64,000 nt of DNA from Litsea cubeba (lineage: Eukaryota > Streptophyta > Magnoliopsida > Laurales > Lauraceae): the NCBI GenBank assembly GCA_012931725.1, contig CM022946.1, forward strand, positions 44,326,557-44,390,556, read 5' to 3'. Made by a program: the position numbers and the translations under genes. Position 1 is the first letter of the stretch. Each line of letters opens with the position of its first letter. The notes beneath the pieces are model-generated. The model saw only the letters and a program-made list of their open reading frames with translations. It was not told where the DNA came from and searched no databases. Below are positions 1 to 11,465 of this stretch, in pieces.

Positions 1-513
1 GTTTGGTTATGAAAATATGAATTTCAAAATGAATAATGTTACGTCATACTCAAACTTTGATAAATTTTATTTATTAAGCTTTATTTGATAATTTGGAAGT
101 TCAGTTTCTACTATGTTTTAAAATGATGAAATTTAGCTAAGTAATTTTTTTTAGTCATTATGTTTAAAACTTTAAGATTTGTTTTGCATTGAATGGAATG
201 AGTGGTAATAGCTTATGGTTGGAGTTTGGAAGTGTAAGAATTGAAGGGTTGATGGATGTCAGGGGGTGTACTGGTTCAATTGGAGACAAAGTTGGATTTA
301 TGAGAGAGTAAATATCATTCGAGACTTGGATAGAAAGTTTCAGCCAATCAGGGAATGACGCCAGCTTGGCAGGTTTACTTTGTTGATGACACAGTATCGA
401 GCAGAAGATCGAGAACAACAAGCAGATAGAATCAGACGTGAGCAAGAATTCTGAGTACATCACGGAAAGATTAGAATTCGGAGTTGTGAATACAGATTGG
501 ATTTCTAAGATCG
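1..513 (+). mobile_element. Internal 3' tail of chromovirus-like element D (left piece)
   Basis: AT-rich sequence without a credible reading frame. It is assigned to element D because element A begins at 514 and is flanked by the same five bases (GATCG) at 509-513 and 33330-33334. What lies right of 33334 must therefore continue what lies left of 514, and that right side runs into a polypurine tract and an LTR. This is probably decayed 3' internal sequence beyond pol; no integrase or chromodomain is visible. Assignment to D is inference from the duplication; non-coding status is what I see. Confidence 0.55.
509..513. repeat. Target site duplication of element A, left copy (mate 33330-33334)
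   Basis: GATCG directly precedes the TG of the 5' LTR at 514 and directly follows the CA of the 3' LTR at 33329. Five bases is the usual length for Ty3/gypsy insertion. It shows that the 32.8-kb unit, including its nested guests, entered as one element. Confidence 0.9.
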
Positions 514-2061
514 TGTTGACACCAAAAATGTCACTTTGCCTCTTCAAGATCCAAAGAGCTACATGAAGTCGCAACCTGCCATAAATAGGCAATGCTACTT
601 CCAAAAATCAAATCTTGTCAGAATCAAACAAAAACTGCAAGATTCTTCAAGACAGCTAAAAGAGGAGTACACAAGAAGTTTCGGGCCATTTCAAAATCAT
701 TTGGCCTAACTTCGCTTCTCCGACAGCCGAAAAGGAGCTCTCGGCGGCGAAAGCATCGGAGACACCAAATCTTCGATCAGAGCCGATAGATGGTCTCAAA
801 ATACATCCAAAAGGCTCCACGTCAAGTTCCGAGTCAAACCGACAACGTTTGACCCTACATCAACCCTCGAACAGCTAAATCAGGCCTCTCAGAGGCGAAG
901 CTCTCCGAGACCATGGTTTCTAAGACAGAGCCTATGGATCATCTTAAAATGACTCCAATAGGTTCCCTGTCAAATTTCAAGTCAATCGGACATCGGTTGA
1001 CCGCACATCAAACCGCGACATCTTCATCGCGACAAAAGCGAGTCTACTGGTGATAGGACCCCAAAAGGCTTCAAAACTCAAACAAAAGCCTATGGTTGGT
1101 CTTATTTATTGCACAGGAGGCTCCACACAAAATTTCAGGTCATTCCGATATCGTTTGACCCAGTTTCAGCTTCTGACGAAAAATCGGCAGCTCTGCGCGA
1201 CAAAGTCTTCGGCTTTCTCGGGAAATTGGAAACTTTGCAAAATAAAATGCAAGGATTCTCATCAGTTTCCTACAGGGAAATCAGGCCAATAAATGGTCAA
1301 AAATTTCAAGGAAAAGTACAGGAGAAAAAAAGAATAAAAAAACAGCAAAAACGGACACAAAACGGGACACAAGGGGGGAAAACCCCCCCAGGGTCGCCGG
1401 GAAGCCCCCGGAAACCCCGTTTTTTCGCCGTTTTTCGCGATTCGAAGCGCCCAGCCTCTGGTACTTTCCAAAATTCATACTTTTGAGACACCAAATCCTC
1501 TGACATCCGTCCAAAACACGGGTCAATCATCAAGAGTATTGAAAACAATATTGATCGCCACCCGGTCAACCAAAAAAAAAGTGTGCTTTCCACCCGACCG
1601 ATCGAGAAATCGACAGGACAGATGGCACTGACCCACTGTTGGCAACAAACACCTGAAATTACATGGTCATCCGATGTCGATCTACATGAAGATCCATCGA
1701 TGATCATCACCAGAAGAATCCCAAAAGACGCGGCACGGCCCGCGACTCTTCAGATGCTCGGCGACCACTTAATGCGATTAATTGACTAGCTTTATTACAG
1801 TCATTAATCCATTTCCTTGGACGGACCAATCAGAAGCAAGCATCCAGGAGTTACAAGTCAAGAGATTCATGGCATTTAACCCATGAAACTCCTCCCATCA
1901 TGGCGATTAAAGGCGATTAAATGCCCTCAATCTCCTCCGGCCAATCAGAAGCCAAGAAAAAGGAGTTACAAAATAAAGAATTCAATTTTGTAACTCCTCC
2001 CATTATGCGGCTTAATGACAATAAAAGCCCATAAACCCTCCTAAATGGCTACCTAAAAGCC

Positions 2062-2069
2062 TATAAATA
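2062..2069 (+). promoter_or_regulatory. TATA box of element A 5' LTR
   Basis: TATAAATA is conserved in the 3' LTR (32456-32463) and in element C (54470-54477, - strand). It lies about 870 bases before the LTR end, so R-U5 is long, as in other Tat elements. Confidence 0.75.
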
Positions 2070-2225
2070 GGAGAGCTCTCCAAGAAGAAAGAACAACAGC
2101 AGACACACAGACAATAGACTGCAGAAAATCCAGAAACTCAGACAGAAAGAGGCATCAGAAATCTAGGAGAGAAAACTCTGCGGAAGTTCTACACCGACTA
2201 CCGCTACAAGGTGACAAAAGTCCCT

Positions 2226-2246
2226 TGGGGGGTACCCCCCCCCCCA
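2226..2246 (+). repeat. G-run/C-run hairpin in the LTR transcribed part
   Basis: CTTGGGGGGTACCCCCC followed by extra C's and AAG can fold into a stem of eight or more pairs. The C-run length differs between LTR copies (about 12 here, 10 at 32631) and the inverted copy is at 54290-54308, so the tract slips but the palindrome is kept. Confidence 0.6.
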
Positions 2247-2582
2247 AAGTCCTTGCCTTCTCCTCCTGCCTCCAATGGCTTAGATGTGGCTTTTCAGCCC
2301 GTCTACTCGGCTTTTTATTGGACATAGGACCTCCTTTTGGTCTTTGTCCTCTAAAAACCTGAGGTTATAGCCAAGCCAAGCGAATCAATAGCATCCTCTG
2401 TTCTCATCTGCATGGATGATGGCGAAGCCCACATATGGCTTGCGACCGTCAATCTAAACGGGTCCCCCACAATCTCCTGAGAAGTTAGATCCTCCTTTTC
2501 TTGCTTTTCATTGTAGTTTGTATTTTTTCAAAAGAGGCAAAAATCACAACTCTTGTCTTTCATTATTGATAAGGATTGTAAA

Positions 2583-2657
2583 TCGGCTATAAACGCCAAA
2601 ATCGGCTATAAACGCCAAAAATCGGCTATAAACGCCAAAATCGGCTATAAATGCCAA
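2583..2657 (+). repeat. Tandem GGC-TATAAAY-GCC motif array in LTR
   Basis: Four units of about 19-20 bases, each holding GGCTATAAACGCC or GGCTATAAATGCC spaced by A-rich linkers. The same motif forms a second, longer array in the element's 3' internal region (27421-27735), and the array recurs in the other LTRs (about 32977-33050; five copies at 53860-53955). Confidence 0.75.
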
Positions 2658-2939
2658 AAAAATCGCCTTTCACGGCAAACCAAGAAAAATGTCTCTTTTT
2701 CTTAAATATATGTGCAATGGAAAACTCGAAAGAAGTTGATTTCCTTTTTACTTGCGAAGGTTGATCTCCGGATCACCACTTGCAATTCCAAGTAAAAATA
2801 GAAAATCTGGCACACCCACACAAAAAAAGAAATGTTGATGCACGCCCCTGCCCCCTGGTTACGAAAAGGGTCGGACCCGACGGACTCCCACGTCCGCCAA
2901 CCCTCGGTAGGAACCGAGCAGGAGCGCGGTCCATCAAGC

Positions 2940-2957
2940 TGGCTCCACCCGGTGGGA
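2940..2957 (+). promoter_or_regulatory. Candidate primer-binding site of element A
   Basis: TGGCTCCACCCGGTGGGA starts three bases after the LTR. The leading TGG is what complementarity to a tRNA CCA end requires and the position is right, but I cannot assign the tRNA from memory. Confidence 0.55.
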
Positions 2958-4582
2958 CCCGTTTATTTGAGAACACGATGCTAGAAATGAAATATTTGCA
3001 TATCATATATTTTGCTCTATGCTTATATTTCTTTTCTCGATTCCTTGGCTACTTTATAATTGGTGGCCTATGTTGAATTCTGCATCTAAAAAAAAAAAAG
3101 ATGAGATTTTTTGTTTGGAAATTTCTAATTCTTTGAATTTATTTCCACTCTTTCTCTTTTCAAAAAAAAAAAAACAAAAAAAAAATCAGATTTTTCATTT
3201 TGGATTCAAAATTGAGAAACTTTGTTCCTCTCCCTTCAGGGCACTGGCGCTCACGGAAATCGCTGAGACCGTGTTCGGATCGGGGATTGGGCCATTGTTT
3301 CTCTTCGATGAGTTCATTAAAGATCTAAAATAAAAAAATAAAAAAATAAAATATATGAAGAATTTTTAGATTTCTCAATTTGGATTCAAAATTGAGAAAC
3401 CTTGATCCGTTCCTATCGTTCATCGCGCTTGCAGAAATGTTGAGCCTGTTCGACTAAGGTTTTGGGCCATCGTTTCTCTTCGATGAGTTCACTAAAAAAA
3501 TATATATATATATATATAAAAGACATAGACCACTAAGGTTAAACCAACTGTGTTCTTTGATCATGGTTGATTCAAAGAAAAGCCTTGTCCAAAGTGTGGA
3601 GACAGCTTGACTGTTCTAGGCAAGGGTCCTCCAAACGGGTTCATTAAGTAATCCTACCCTTACCTGGGGGCAATTCTATCAATCAAGATTTCATAAGACC
3701 GGGTTAGGAGGCCTATGTGTACTCTCTCGTCTTTTAAATAATTTTTTTTTAAAAATAATAAATTTTTTTTAGAAAAATAAAAATTTTAAAATAAAAAATA
3801 AAAAATAAAAAATTTCAAAAAAAAATTCTTAAAATAATAAAAAAAATATTTAAAAAAAAATCTTCAAAAAAAAATCTTCAAAAAAAAAATCTTCAAAAAA
3901 AAAAAAACTTCCGTCATTTTGGGTTTAGATTGGAGAAATCTTGGTCTTCTCCTTTCTGAGCACTGGCGCTCACGGAAATCGCTGAGACCGTGTTCAGATT
4001 GGAATGCCTTTTGCTTTCTTTGATGAACCCGATATTGGCTTTTCAAAAAAAAAAAACTCGTCATTTAGATTCAGATTCGAGAAATTATGGTTCATTTCTT
4101 TCTGAGCACTGGCGCTCGCGGAAATCGCTGAGCCCGTGTTCAGATTGGAATACCATCTGCTCTCTTTGATGAATCCAATCTTGACCTTTCAAAATAGAGA
4201 ATCTCATCTCATAGATGCGGTCTCAAAACATTTGTGTTTAGCGGTACTAGTACGCCCTTTCAGGGTCTACTGTATTGCGACCGGCACATCTGTAACTCCA
4301 ACTTATATTCTTCTTACCTCGAGCAAGCTCTGCTTCTCGATAAGTCGAATTTAAGTTCACAATTGCTTCTAGCAGTCACTGGGATGCCCATTCTGGGCTT
4401 ACCATACCTGCGATCAGAACAATTGTACCCTCTATGGCGTTTTGCCTTCTTCATGTTGCTTGGGTCATCTTCCTCTAGCAATTTGAAAAGACGAAACCAT
4501 AGAAATTCTCATTTATGATCATTATATTCTTGTGATTACTAATGGATGTGGTCTTGTTTCAGAAATTTTCGAAAAACTAACA
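2958..4582 (+). other. Element A leader, low complexity with diverged repeats
   Basis: Long A/T homopolymer runs and no credible coding frame. It contains four diverged copies of a unit centred on CACTGGCGCTCACGG (near 3240, 3420, 3960 and 4105), each followed by text about a phenylalanine-rich TTCTTTGATGA segment. Nothing else is recognised here. Confidence 0.6.
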
Positions 4583-5683
4583 ATGGCAGCTTCACTAACC
4601 ATTACTTTCGATGAAAACAAGCACCAACTCATGCTTCAACAGAAGCAAACCACGCGCACCTGCAAGCGCCCCATCAGCTACCGAAGCGTCAACTCCCTCG
4701 GCAACTCTCTGAACTCCGGGTCGACCTCGACTCCCCGGACTATCGTCTTTGGGACGCTGGGACCATTCCCACTTCCTGAAGAACAAACTGCTCCCTCCAA
4801 GAAGCAGAAACTCGCCTCTCAACGTGTCACTACCGTGACACCAAAGGCGAGCACCAGCAGGCCTGAAGCCCGTGGCAGCCCCGCGAAGCCTCGACCTGGA
4901 AGCAACCAGGTCTATCCCAAGACTTGGTCCCCAAGACCTTCACCAAAACAGAGAAGGTCCCAAAAGTCCACTAAGCCAGCATTCCTGGCCCCACTCAAGG
5001 AGAACCAGTTCTATCCTCTTGCCTACATGAAAGAGGAGAAACCCATCTCCAACCTGACTTCCAAGTCATCCCAGCATGAGCCGGCTTGTTCCTACAAGCC
5101 CAAAATCAAGTCATGCATCACAAGGCCTCCGCAAGCACCTGCTAAGGCCTACAAACCTGCAGTTCGACCCTTCATCTCTACAGGGGCCGAACTTCAAAAA
5201 TTCAAAGCTTCGCTGCAACAGGCGAAGGACAGGGTTCACATCCTGTCCTTGCCCAGCTGCAAAGAAGACAGGCTCGGCTGCTGTGCCTGAGGGAGCACAT
5301 CCTTCATCGTCAAAGCCCAGCCAGAGCTGACCGAAGCTCAAATTGCTCGTCGCATACGCCGCCGCGCGTCGTATAGTCAAAAGAGACTAGAGAAGCAAAG
5401 GACCCAGCCTCCTACACTTCAAGTCTCTCCCAAATGGGTCGAAAAAGAAAGACCCAACCAAGTTGCTGCCGTCCATATGGTTGGAAAAACCAGAAGGCGC
5501 CAAAAATCAGCAACAAAAATCCATGTCCGACGTCCAATGACCCGCAGCGTCTCAAGGACAAGAAGACATTCAGAAGAATCCCCTGCTCCTTCAAGCAAAA
5601 GACAGCAGAGTGATCCTTCCTCAAGCTCTTCTTCAAAAAAGAATGAGCCCCAGCTCAGTCACCAGGACAGTTTCTTCGTTTGA
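4583..5683 (+). pseudogene. Extra ORF upstream of gag (ORF1-like), one stop
   Basis: From an ATG at 4583 a frame of about 366 codons runs to TGA 5681-5683, broken only by TGA 5288-5290. The protein is rich in Ser, Pro, Lys and Arg, strongly basic toward its C-terminus, with no recognised domain. It ends 10 bases before the probable gag ATG at 5694, in another frame. Ogre-type members of the Tat lineage are known to carry an additional ORF before gag, so a separate protein is more likely than a gag N-terminus displaced by a frameshift, but both remain possible. The single stop sits at CCTGAGG and could be a CGA to TGA change. Confidence 0.5.
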
Positions 5684-5693
5684 ATCACGAAGG

Positions 5694-6063
5694 ATGAATG
5701 TCTTGGCTACAAATTCTGAGCCACCACCCCGCAATCCACCTCCAGAAGATGCGATCACCCGCATCCAGCAGTTGGAACAGGGCCAGCAGAGGATTGAAAC
5801 TCTGATGGAAAACCTTCTCCTCGCCTTCCAAAATCAGGCGAACAATGAACCTCCTCCGAATCATCAAGACGACGAGGTAAATGGAGAAGAAAATGAGTCA
5901 CGCGCCCTTACCAAAAAGGACGTAGACAGTATCCTCGCCAAAGCAAAAGAAGAGGATATACTCAAGGAGCATGGGATCAAGCCACCATATCCTTTATGGA
6001 TGGACTCGGTCCCGTTCCCTACCAAATTCAAGCATCCTACTCTCCAAACATATACGGGGAAAG
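5694..6063 (+). pseudogene. Element A gag N-terminal part, cut by copia insertion
   Basis: An ATG at 5694 opens a frame that begins with a Pro-rich stretch and a coiled-coil-like Gln/Leu segment (about residues 20-50), then an acidic part, then the PPYPLWMDSVPFPTKF motif typical of Tat gag just before the capsid region. The frame stops being gag at 6063, where the copia LTR begins. It resumes in the same frame at 15105 once one copy of the GAAAG duplication is discounted, so the insertion is the only lesion in this part. Confidence 0.8.
6059..6063. repeat. Target site duplication of copia element, left copy (mate 15100-15104)
   Basis: GAAAG occurs immediately before the LTR at 6064 and immediately after the other LTR ending at 15099. 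Both LTRs are exactly 1766 bp. Confidence 0.92.
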
Positions 6064-7829
6064 TGTTGGAAATAGGGTGGGCCTCTAGGATAGGTTTCAA
6101 AAACTTTTGACCCACTTGACGCAGGGATCAACTATCCACAAGGCTATAAAACCCAATCCAAGATCTATGTCCTCAATCTCAGCCATCATGATCAGTAAAA
6201 CAATTTATCTAGAAGATAAAAACAGCAACATATAAGCAACAAATAAATCTACAACATGCAAGGAAGTAGATTATACCTTTGGAGCTCGGTTGTGCTCTAA
6301 TGAAGAAGTTGCGTCTTTCCTTGATGATGAAACGCTTTCACTAATCAAATAGGGATCTCCAAGACCTCTTGATCTTCCACGCTATGACCCGTATCAGATT
6401 CTCCTTTTCTCAAGAAGATGGTGGGATCTCCAAGAGAAAACTACTAGGAACTCTAGGGAGGAACTAGAAAGAGAACTAGAAGAGGGAAGAGAAGAAAAAC
6501 TCGAGCAACACTTGCTCTAGGGGACTTGGGCGTGAATCCCTAGGTGGATTTATGCATGGGACGTCCAAGGCATCCTCTCCTCTTATTTATAGCTTTTCCA
6601 AGTTGCCTCCTCTTTTCTAATTATAATAGAAGTCTTACTTCCATTAATTAGTAACTTACCATATCATAATTAGAAGTCTCACTTCAAATATGATTAGTAT
6701 CTTTCTAATTCCTTTCTAATTAAAATAGAAGTTTCACTTCTACTAAAATTAGTAAGTATACTATTACCACTATTAGAAGTCTCACTTCAAATAGAAATAG
6801 TAACTTTCCTTTTAGAGTTCTACTAGAATTAGATACTTTCTAATAATTGGGCTAGCGTGGGGACCACTAGGGATTCCTTAGAAAGCTGGCTCTAACTGGG
6901 ACTCGCGACCCCACATCTCATGTGTAATCTGGGCCCACAGTTAATTGCAAATAACTCCACTATATAAATGCAATTGAACTCCAGTCTTAGGAATATTACA
7001 TAGAAGACCCTAAACTTCCACATTACCACAAGTAGACCCCTCTATCAATATCCATAGATCAATTGGACCTGTCTTCCAAACTAGATCCATATCTTATTAT
7101 CCTTGAGTCCCAATTAATTATAATGATCAATAGGTACCTTTCCAATTAACTCTTAATCGGAATGGGTGCGCACTTACCAATGATAAATCCATTAATTGGC
7201 ACAAGGGGATATTAGAGATAGATTCCTTCTTGACTATTGAATGTTCCCACAGCTCTACTACCATGTACCCAAATCACCGAGGTGTTGACCTACAGTTGGC
7301 CTCACTCATTGGTGACTCAAAGCAAATGAATAGATAGAAACTTGAGTTCATTAATGTCTTAGGATTGAGAGCCTATTGCTAGGGAATTATGAGAGCAGAC
7401 CTTAAAATAAAGACAGTGTTTATAAGGTGCTTCTCATGGTCCTTCAATACATCCAATGTACCAGCACTATGATCCAGAATCTTCCATTCTGATGATCGAG
7501 ACAAATCACACTATCTCATAGTGATCAAAGTACTGCAACCTTATCAGTATGAGATGTCCAGTCTCATCACTGGTTGTGATAATATTTAAGTATAAGATTT
7601 GCCACACATGTCTCCCGTATGTGGATCTCATCCATACACATGTGTTACATCTAATATACTTGTGGACCCTGGTTCATCTCATGAACCATCATGTCATTCG
7701 TATTGGTTATGTGCAAATATATAATAAATCACCATTCATCTCATGAAAGGAAAGCATGAATATACTGATAAATAAAGAAATTAATCAATTTATTATATCA
7801 TCTACTGGATTGAGTCCATAAAACTAACA
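6064..7829 (-). repeat. Copia 3' LTR (1766 bp)
   Basis: On the - strand it begins TGTTAGTTTTATGG and ends CCCTATTTCCAACA. Nearly identical to 13334-15099. It is preceded on the - strand by the polypurine tract and so is the downstream LTR. Confidence 0.93.
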
Positions 7830-7841
7830 ATCTCCCACTTG
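7830..7841 (-). promoter_or_regulatory. Copia polypurine tract
   Basis: CAAGTGGGAGAT directly abuts the TG of the 3' LTR on the - strand. It is the standard plus-strand primer of many plant copia elements and fixes the orientation together with the primer-binding site at the other end. Confidence 0.85.
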
Positions 7842-9302
7842 GGCTCAATGCCAGTTAGAGTTGCATCTCATGCACATCTCGTCTACTAATAGCTCAAAGA
7901 CTTTGGTAGTCAAAGGCTTAGTAAATGGATCTACTAGATTGTCTACAGAGGCTATCTTGGTGATCGTACATCACCTCTCTGCACAATCTATCTGACCATG
8001 TATTACTTCCTCTGTACATGCTTTTTGGCTCTTGGGTTATTTGGACTTAATGACTGCCCTGCTGTCATCACAGTAAACTGTGATTGGCTGTCCTGTCAAA
8101 AATACCACTCCAAGTTCCATAAGGAATCTTTTGAGTCAATCTGCTACCTTAGCTACTTCTCAAGCTGCTACAACATAAGCACATACCCAGAAGTTGATTT
8201 CCTGGAATCCTGATCTGACTATAAGTCAGTATCTATGTAACCGACTGGTAATCAACTCATCACTGCTATGACTCAACATGTGATCTCTAGTCCTTCTCAA
8301 GTATTCGAGAACACATCTTACAACAGTCAATGATAAAAACCTGGGCTAGACTTTATATCTGCTGACTAGGCGTATTGCGTGATAGATATCCGGTCTAGTA
8401 CAAAGCATAGCTTACCGTACCAGAACCTTATCTATGTACACATTATTGGGATAAGCCTATCATCCTATTTTTCCAGTCTCAATGGAAATTGATTCCTAGG
8501 ATGTACCTGGCTTTTCCAAAGTCCTTTATTATCAAAAGTCTTAGCCAACCAAAACTTTTACTGTTGACGATATCCCTATGTCACTCCATAGGAGAAGGAT
8601 GTCGTCGACATATAATACCAGAAAAACTACCCTACGTTCTTGACTTTTCATTTACACATGACTTATCCGGATTCAGATAAAAATCAAGTGACTTGATTTC
8701 CTTAATCAATACGGATGTTCCTGTTTCGGGATATTTGCTTGAATCCATAAATGGACTTATGCAGCCTGCAAACTCTTCGCACTTGGTTATTAGCTATAGA
8801 ACCATCTGGTTACATCATATAGATGTTTTCCTCAAGATTCCCGTCGTGAGACGCTGTCTTGATATCCATTTGCCAAATCTCGTCACCGAGATGAACCGCA
8901 ATGGATAAGAGCATCTGGATGGAACTCTTCCATCTAGCTCTCATTTTCTTTTGTAGACTCACTTGCACCCAATAGGTTTGCTATTGGCAGGCAAGCCCAC
9001 AAGTATCCAGATCTGATTAGAATACAAAGACTCCACCTCAGCTTTTATAGCATCTAACCAACGTCCCAAAACTATGTCATTAACTCCTTTATCATAGTTA
9101 CAGGGATCTTGTTCCGGTTACACCGGGATTGCCTTGTAAGACTTTCCCTAGACCGAGAACTTGTCAAGGGTCCTGACAATACTCCCACTACGACAAGGCA
9201 CTGGTGTAACTATTGGGTCAATTATGGGCAGATTTTCTCAAAGTTTGGTTATTCTTGGATTTGGAATTGTTCTTTCTTGAATTTCTTCCAAGATAACCAT
9301 TT
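7842..9302 (-). pseudogene. Copia reverse transcriptase and RNase H, decayed
   Basis: No long frame remains, but landmarks are clear on the - strand. VFLVLYVDDILLL with the catalytic YVDD lies around 8630-8590. KIASVDNLVDPFTKPL, the usual copia RNase H C-terminus, lies around 7965-7910. Stops and frameshifts between them exclude a working enzyme. Order and spacing fit a full-length ancestor, so this is decay rather than deletion. Confidence 0.75.
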
Positions 9303-9698
9303 CTAAAGATTTCCAGTTAATCTTATAATCTCCCTCCAGAAAACCGCATTGGTGCTGCCAAGCACTTTCTGCTCTCTGGGATTATAGAGCAACCAATCCT
9401 TTAGTTTCTTTTGGGATAGAATATAAACATATATACTTCCGACTTCGATTCCAACTAATCCGTCGTATTCTTCAGCACGTGTGCTGGACAACCCTGAAAA
9501 ATGTTGTAGACTAGGCTTTCGCCCTGTCCATAACTCCCTGGGAGTCTCAAGTATAGACTTAGATGGAATGAGGTTTAGTATATATATTTCAATTTCCATA
9601 TCCCAAAATATAGGTAATCCTAAAAACTCAATCATAGACTTGATCATATCTAAAAGAGTCTTGTTCCTTCTTTTTACTACTCCATTTTGTTGAGGCAA
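9303..9698 (-). pseudogene. Copia integrase C-terminal part
   Basis: About 130 codons are open. They start at PQQNGVVKRRNKTLLDMIKS, which carries the region of the third catalytic acidic residue of the integrase core; here the usual AERRN reads VKRRN, so the catalytic Glu is replaced. Then follow the ILNLIPSKS and PRELWTGRKPSLQHF segments and the LYNPREQKVLGSTNAVFW tail typical of copia. The Glu to Lys change and the flanking stops mean it is inactive. Confidence 0.8.
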
Positions 9699-10529
9699 AC
9701 CAGGAGCAGACTACTGGGATCAAATCCCAAAATCTGATAAGTATCCCATAAAATTAGTGGAGAGATATTCGCCTTATCGATCTCATCGAAGAGTATTTAT
9801 ACTTTTACCTAATTGCTTTTCCGCTTCCGCTTGAAAACTCTTTGAACTATTCAAAAAATCTCGAACTTGCGGTGCATAAGGTATATGTATTCATATCTGG
9901 AGTAATCATCGGTGAAAGTGATGAAATACTCATATCAATCTCTCGCTCTAATATTATGGGTCCATACACATCAGTATACACTAACTCCAATAAATCTTTG
10001 GCCCGACTGCCCTTAGATGAATAAGGGTCTTTTGGTCATTTCGCCTTCCAGACAGGATTTGCAGATAGGCATTGATTCTACCACCAATGAAGGCAAGATA
10101 CCATCTTTCACTAGCCTGTCAATCCTGTTTAGGTTTATATGACCTAGCCTCTTAGGTGCCAAAGTTTGTTGGATTAGATGAAGGTGACTACCTCTTTAAT
10201 GATGGTCCATTATTAGCATCAGCGTCATGTATCTCATACATTGTGGGAGTTAACAAATAAAAGCCATTGATTACCTTGTCAGAAAATATAAGAGTACCGC
10301 TCCTCTTTAAGACGATTTAATTACCAAAAGTAACTGAATAACTCTTATTCATCATACTAGAAATTAAAATCCCGTCTTAAAACGGTACATGTAATGTATC
10401 TGACAAAATCAACTTAATATCTGAAAATAACTAAGTTACTACTCCTACTGACACTGCATCTGCCTTGGCTTCCGATCCCAGGTTAACACCGATTTCCCCG
10501 TCATTAATCCTCCTGATTACCTGTAACTC
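9699..10529 (-). pseudogene. Copia protease remainder and integrase N-terminal part, decayed
   Basis: Reading on from gag on the - strand past the TAG at 10530, the frame continues as protease-like sequence for about 40 codons and then degenerates with repeated stops. Short matches to the pre-integrase region occur before the integrase piece at 9698. No intact domain remains. Confidence 0.6.
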
Positions 10530-11465
10530 CTACAACATATTACTGATGTAATTAGTTGCACCGAAGTCTACAAACCAAGATTCTGAAGTACTAGTTGTAA
10601 AACTAACTTCAGAAACAAATGACTCAATCATACCTGAGGTCTTTTCCTTTGACAGAAATCTTGGACAATTCCTCCTCCAATGCCCTGTCATACCACAGTG
10701 GAAACACTTCCCTTTTGCTCCCGTACCCTTGACCTTGGCCAAACCACTAGTGGAACCATACTCCACCTTAGGACCTTTGATGACTGATTTCTTCTTGCTA
10801 TCTCGGTCTTTACCTTTCGGTTTAGACTTAGCAAATGACTTTTCTGTCATGAGGGTAGTTGGTCTTTTCTTCATGATTTCCTCAAACACTACCAGCTGGC
10901 GAGACAGCTCAGCTATGGTCATTTCCAATTTACTATAATTGATCTTGAAATGTTTGAATGAGTCTGGTAGTGATTGAATGATCATGTCGATCTGCGTTTC
11001 TGTATCAAACGTAGTCCCCAGTACATCTAACTCATTCAATGCCAACTTCATTTGTAACAAATGTTTTTGTACTGGGGTTCCCTCGGCCATCTTTGTCTCC
11101 ATCAGCACTTTTAGAGCAGCCTGCCTAGCAGGCTTAACCTGGTCTGCAAACATCTCCTTTAAGTTCGATATAATATCGTATGCTGACTTATAGGATTGAT
11201 GTTGTTCTTGCAAAACAGTAGACATGGATGCCTGAATAAAACATCTGGCTATCTCATTGTTTTTGGTCCACTTGGTGTAAAAGTTTTTCACAATCTGTGG
11301 TGCATCAGGCTCAGGCTCAGGAAGGGGGGGTATTAGAAGGACATATTTGCAACTTGAAGATGTCAAGATAATATCCAGGTTCCTTTTCCAGTCTACAAAG
11401 TTGGATCCCATCAACTTGTTCTGGTTGAGGATGGTCGCAAGTGGATTGAAAGTATTCGAATTCAT
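10530..11465 (-). CDS. Copia gag with zinc knuckle and protease start
   Basis: Uninterrupted frame of about 311 codons from the ATG at 11465 (an in-frame ATG at 11492 is possible; the downstream MNSNTF start matches copia gags better). Residues about 20-200 are the copia-type gag region (UBN2-like) that builds the particle. A basic linker follows, then a CCHC zinc knuckle CFHCGMTGHWRRNC near residues 255-270 for RNA binding. The last 25 residues enter the aspartic protease at SWFVDFGATNYI, where the active-site Ser after Asp is Phe, and a TAG ends the frame. The change of the catalytic triplet and the stop disable protease while gag stays whole. Confidence 0.88.
   Translation of the reverse strand: MNSNTFNPLATILNQNKLMGSNFVDWKRNLDIILTSSSCKYVLLIPPLPEPEPDAPQIVKNFYTKWTKNNEIARCFIQASMSTVLQEQHQSYKSAYDIISNLKEMFADQVKPARQAALKVLMETKMAEGTPVQKHLLQMKLALNELDVLGTTFDTETQIDMIIQSLPDSFKHFKINYSKLEMTIAELSRQLVVFEEIMKKRPTTLMTEKSFAKSKPKGKDRDSKKKSVIKGPKVEYGSTSGLAKVKGTGAKGKCFHCGMTGHWRRNCPRFLSKEKTSGMIESFVSEVSFTTSTSESWFVDFGATNYISNML

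Larger units (their letters stand above)
514..2936 (+). repeat. Element A 5' LTR (2423 bp)
   Basis: Begins TGTTGACACC and ends GGTCCATCA, matching the copy at 30898-33329 (2432 bp) and, inverted, the one at 53586-55902. TATAAATA at 2062-2069 gives a Pol II start near 2095. Downstream is a G6-TA-C12 inverted repeat (2226-2246), then a short tandem array of a GGCTATAAACGCC motif (2583-2657). Open frames inside the LTR are chance frames. Confidence 0.93.

Noticed and set aside
164..604. - strand open frame of 146 codons at the left edge
   Set aside because: It crosses the element A LTR boundary at 514, so it joins two unrelated sequences; composition is not protein-like.
4595..5380. - strand frames opposite the ORF1-like region
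   Set aside because: Shadow frames of a biased coding strand, with no conserved motifs.
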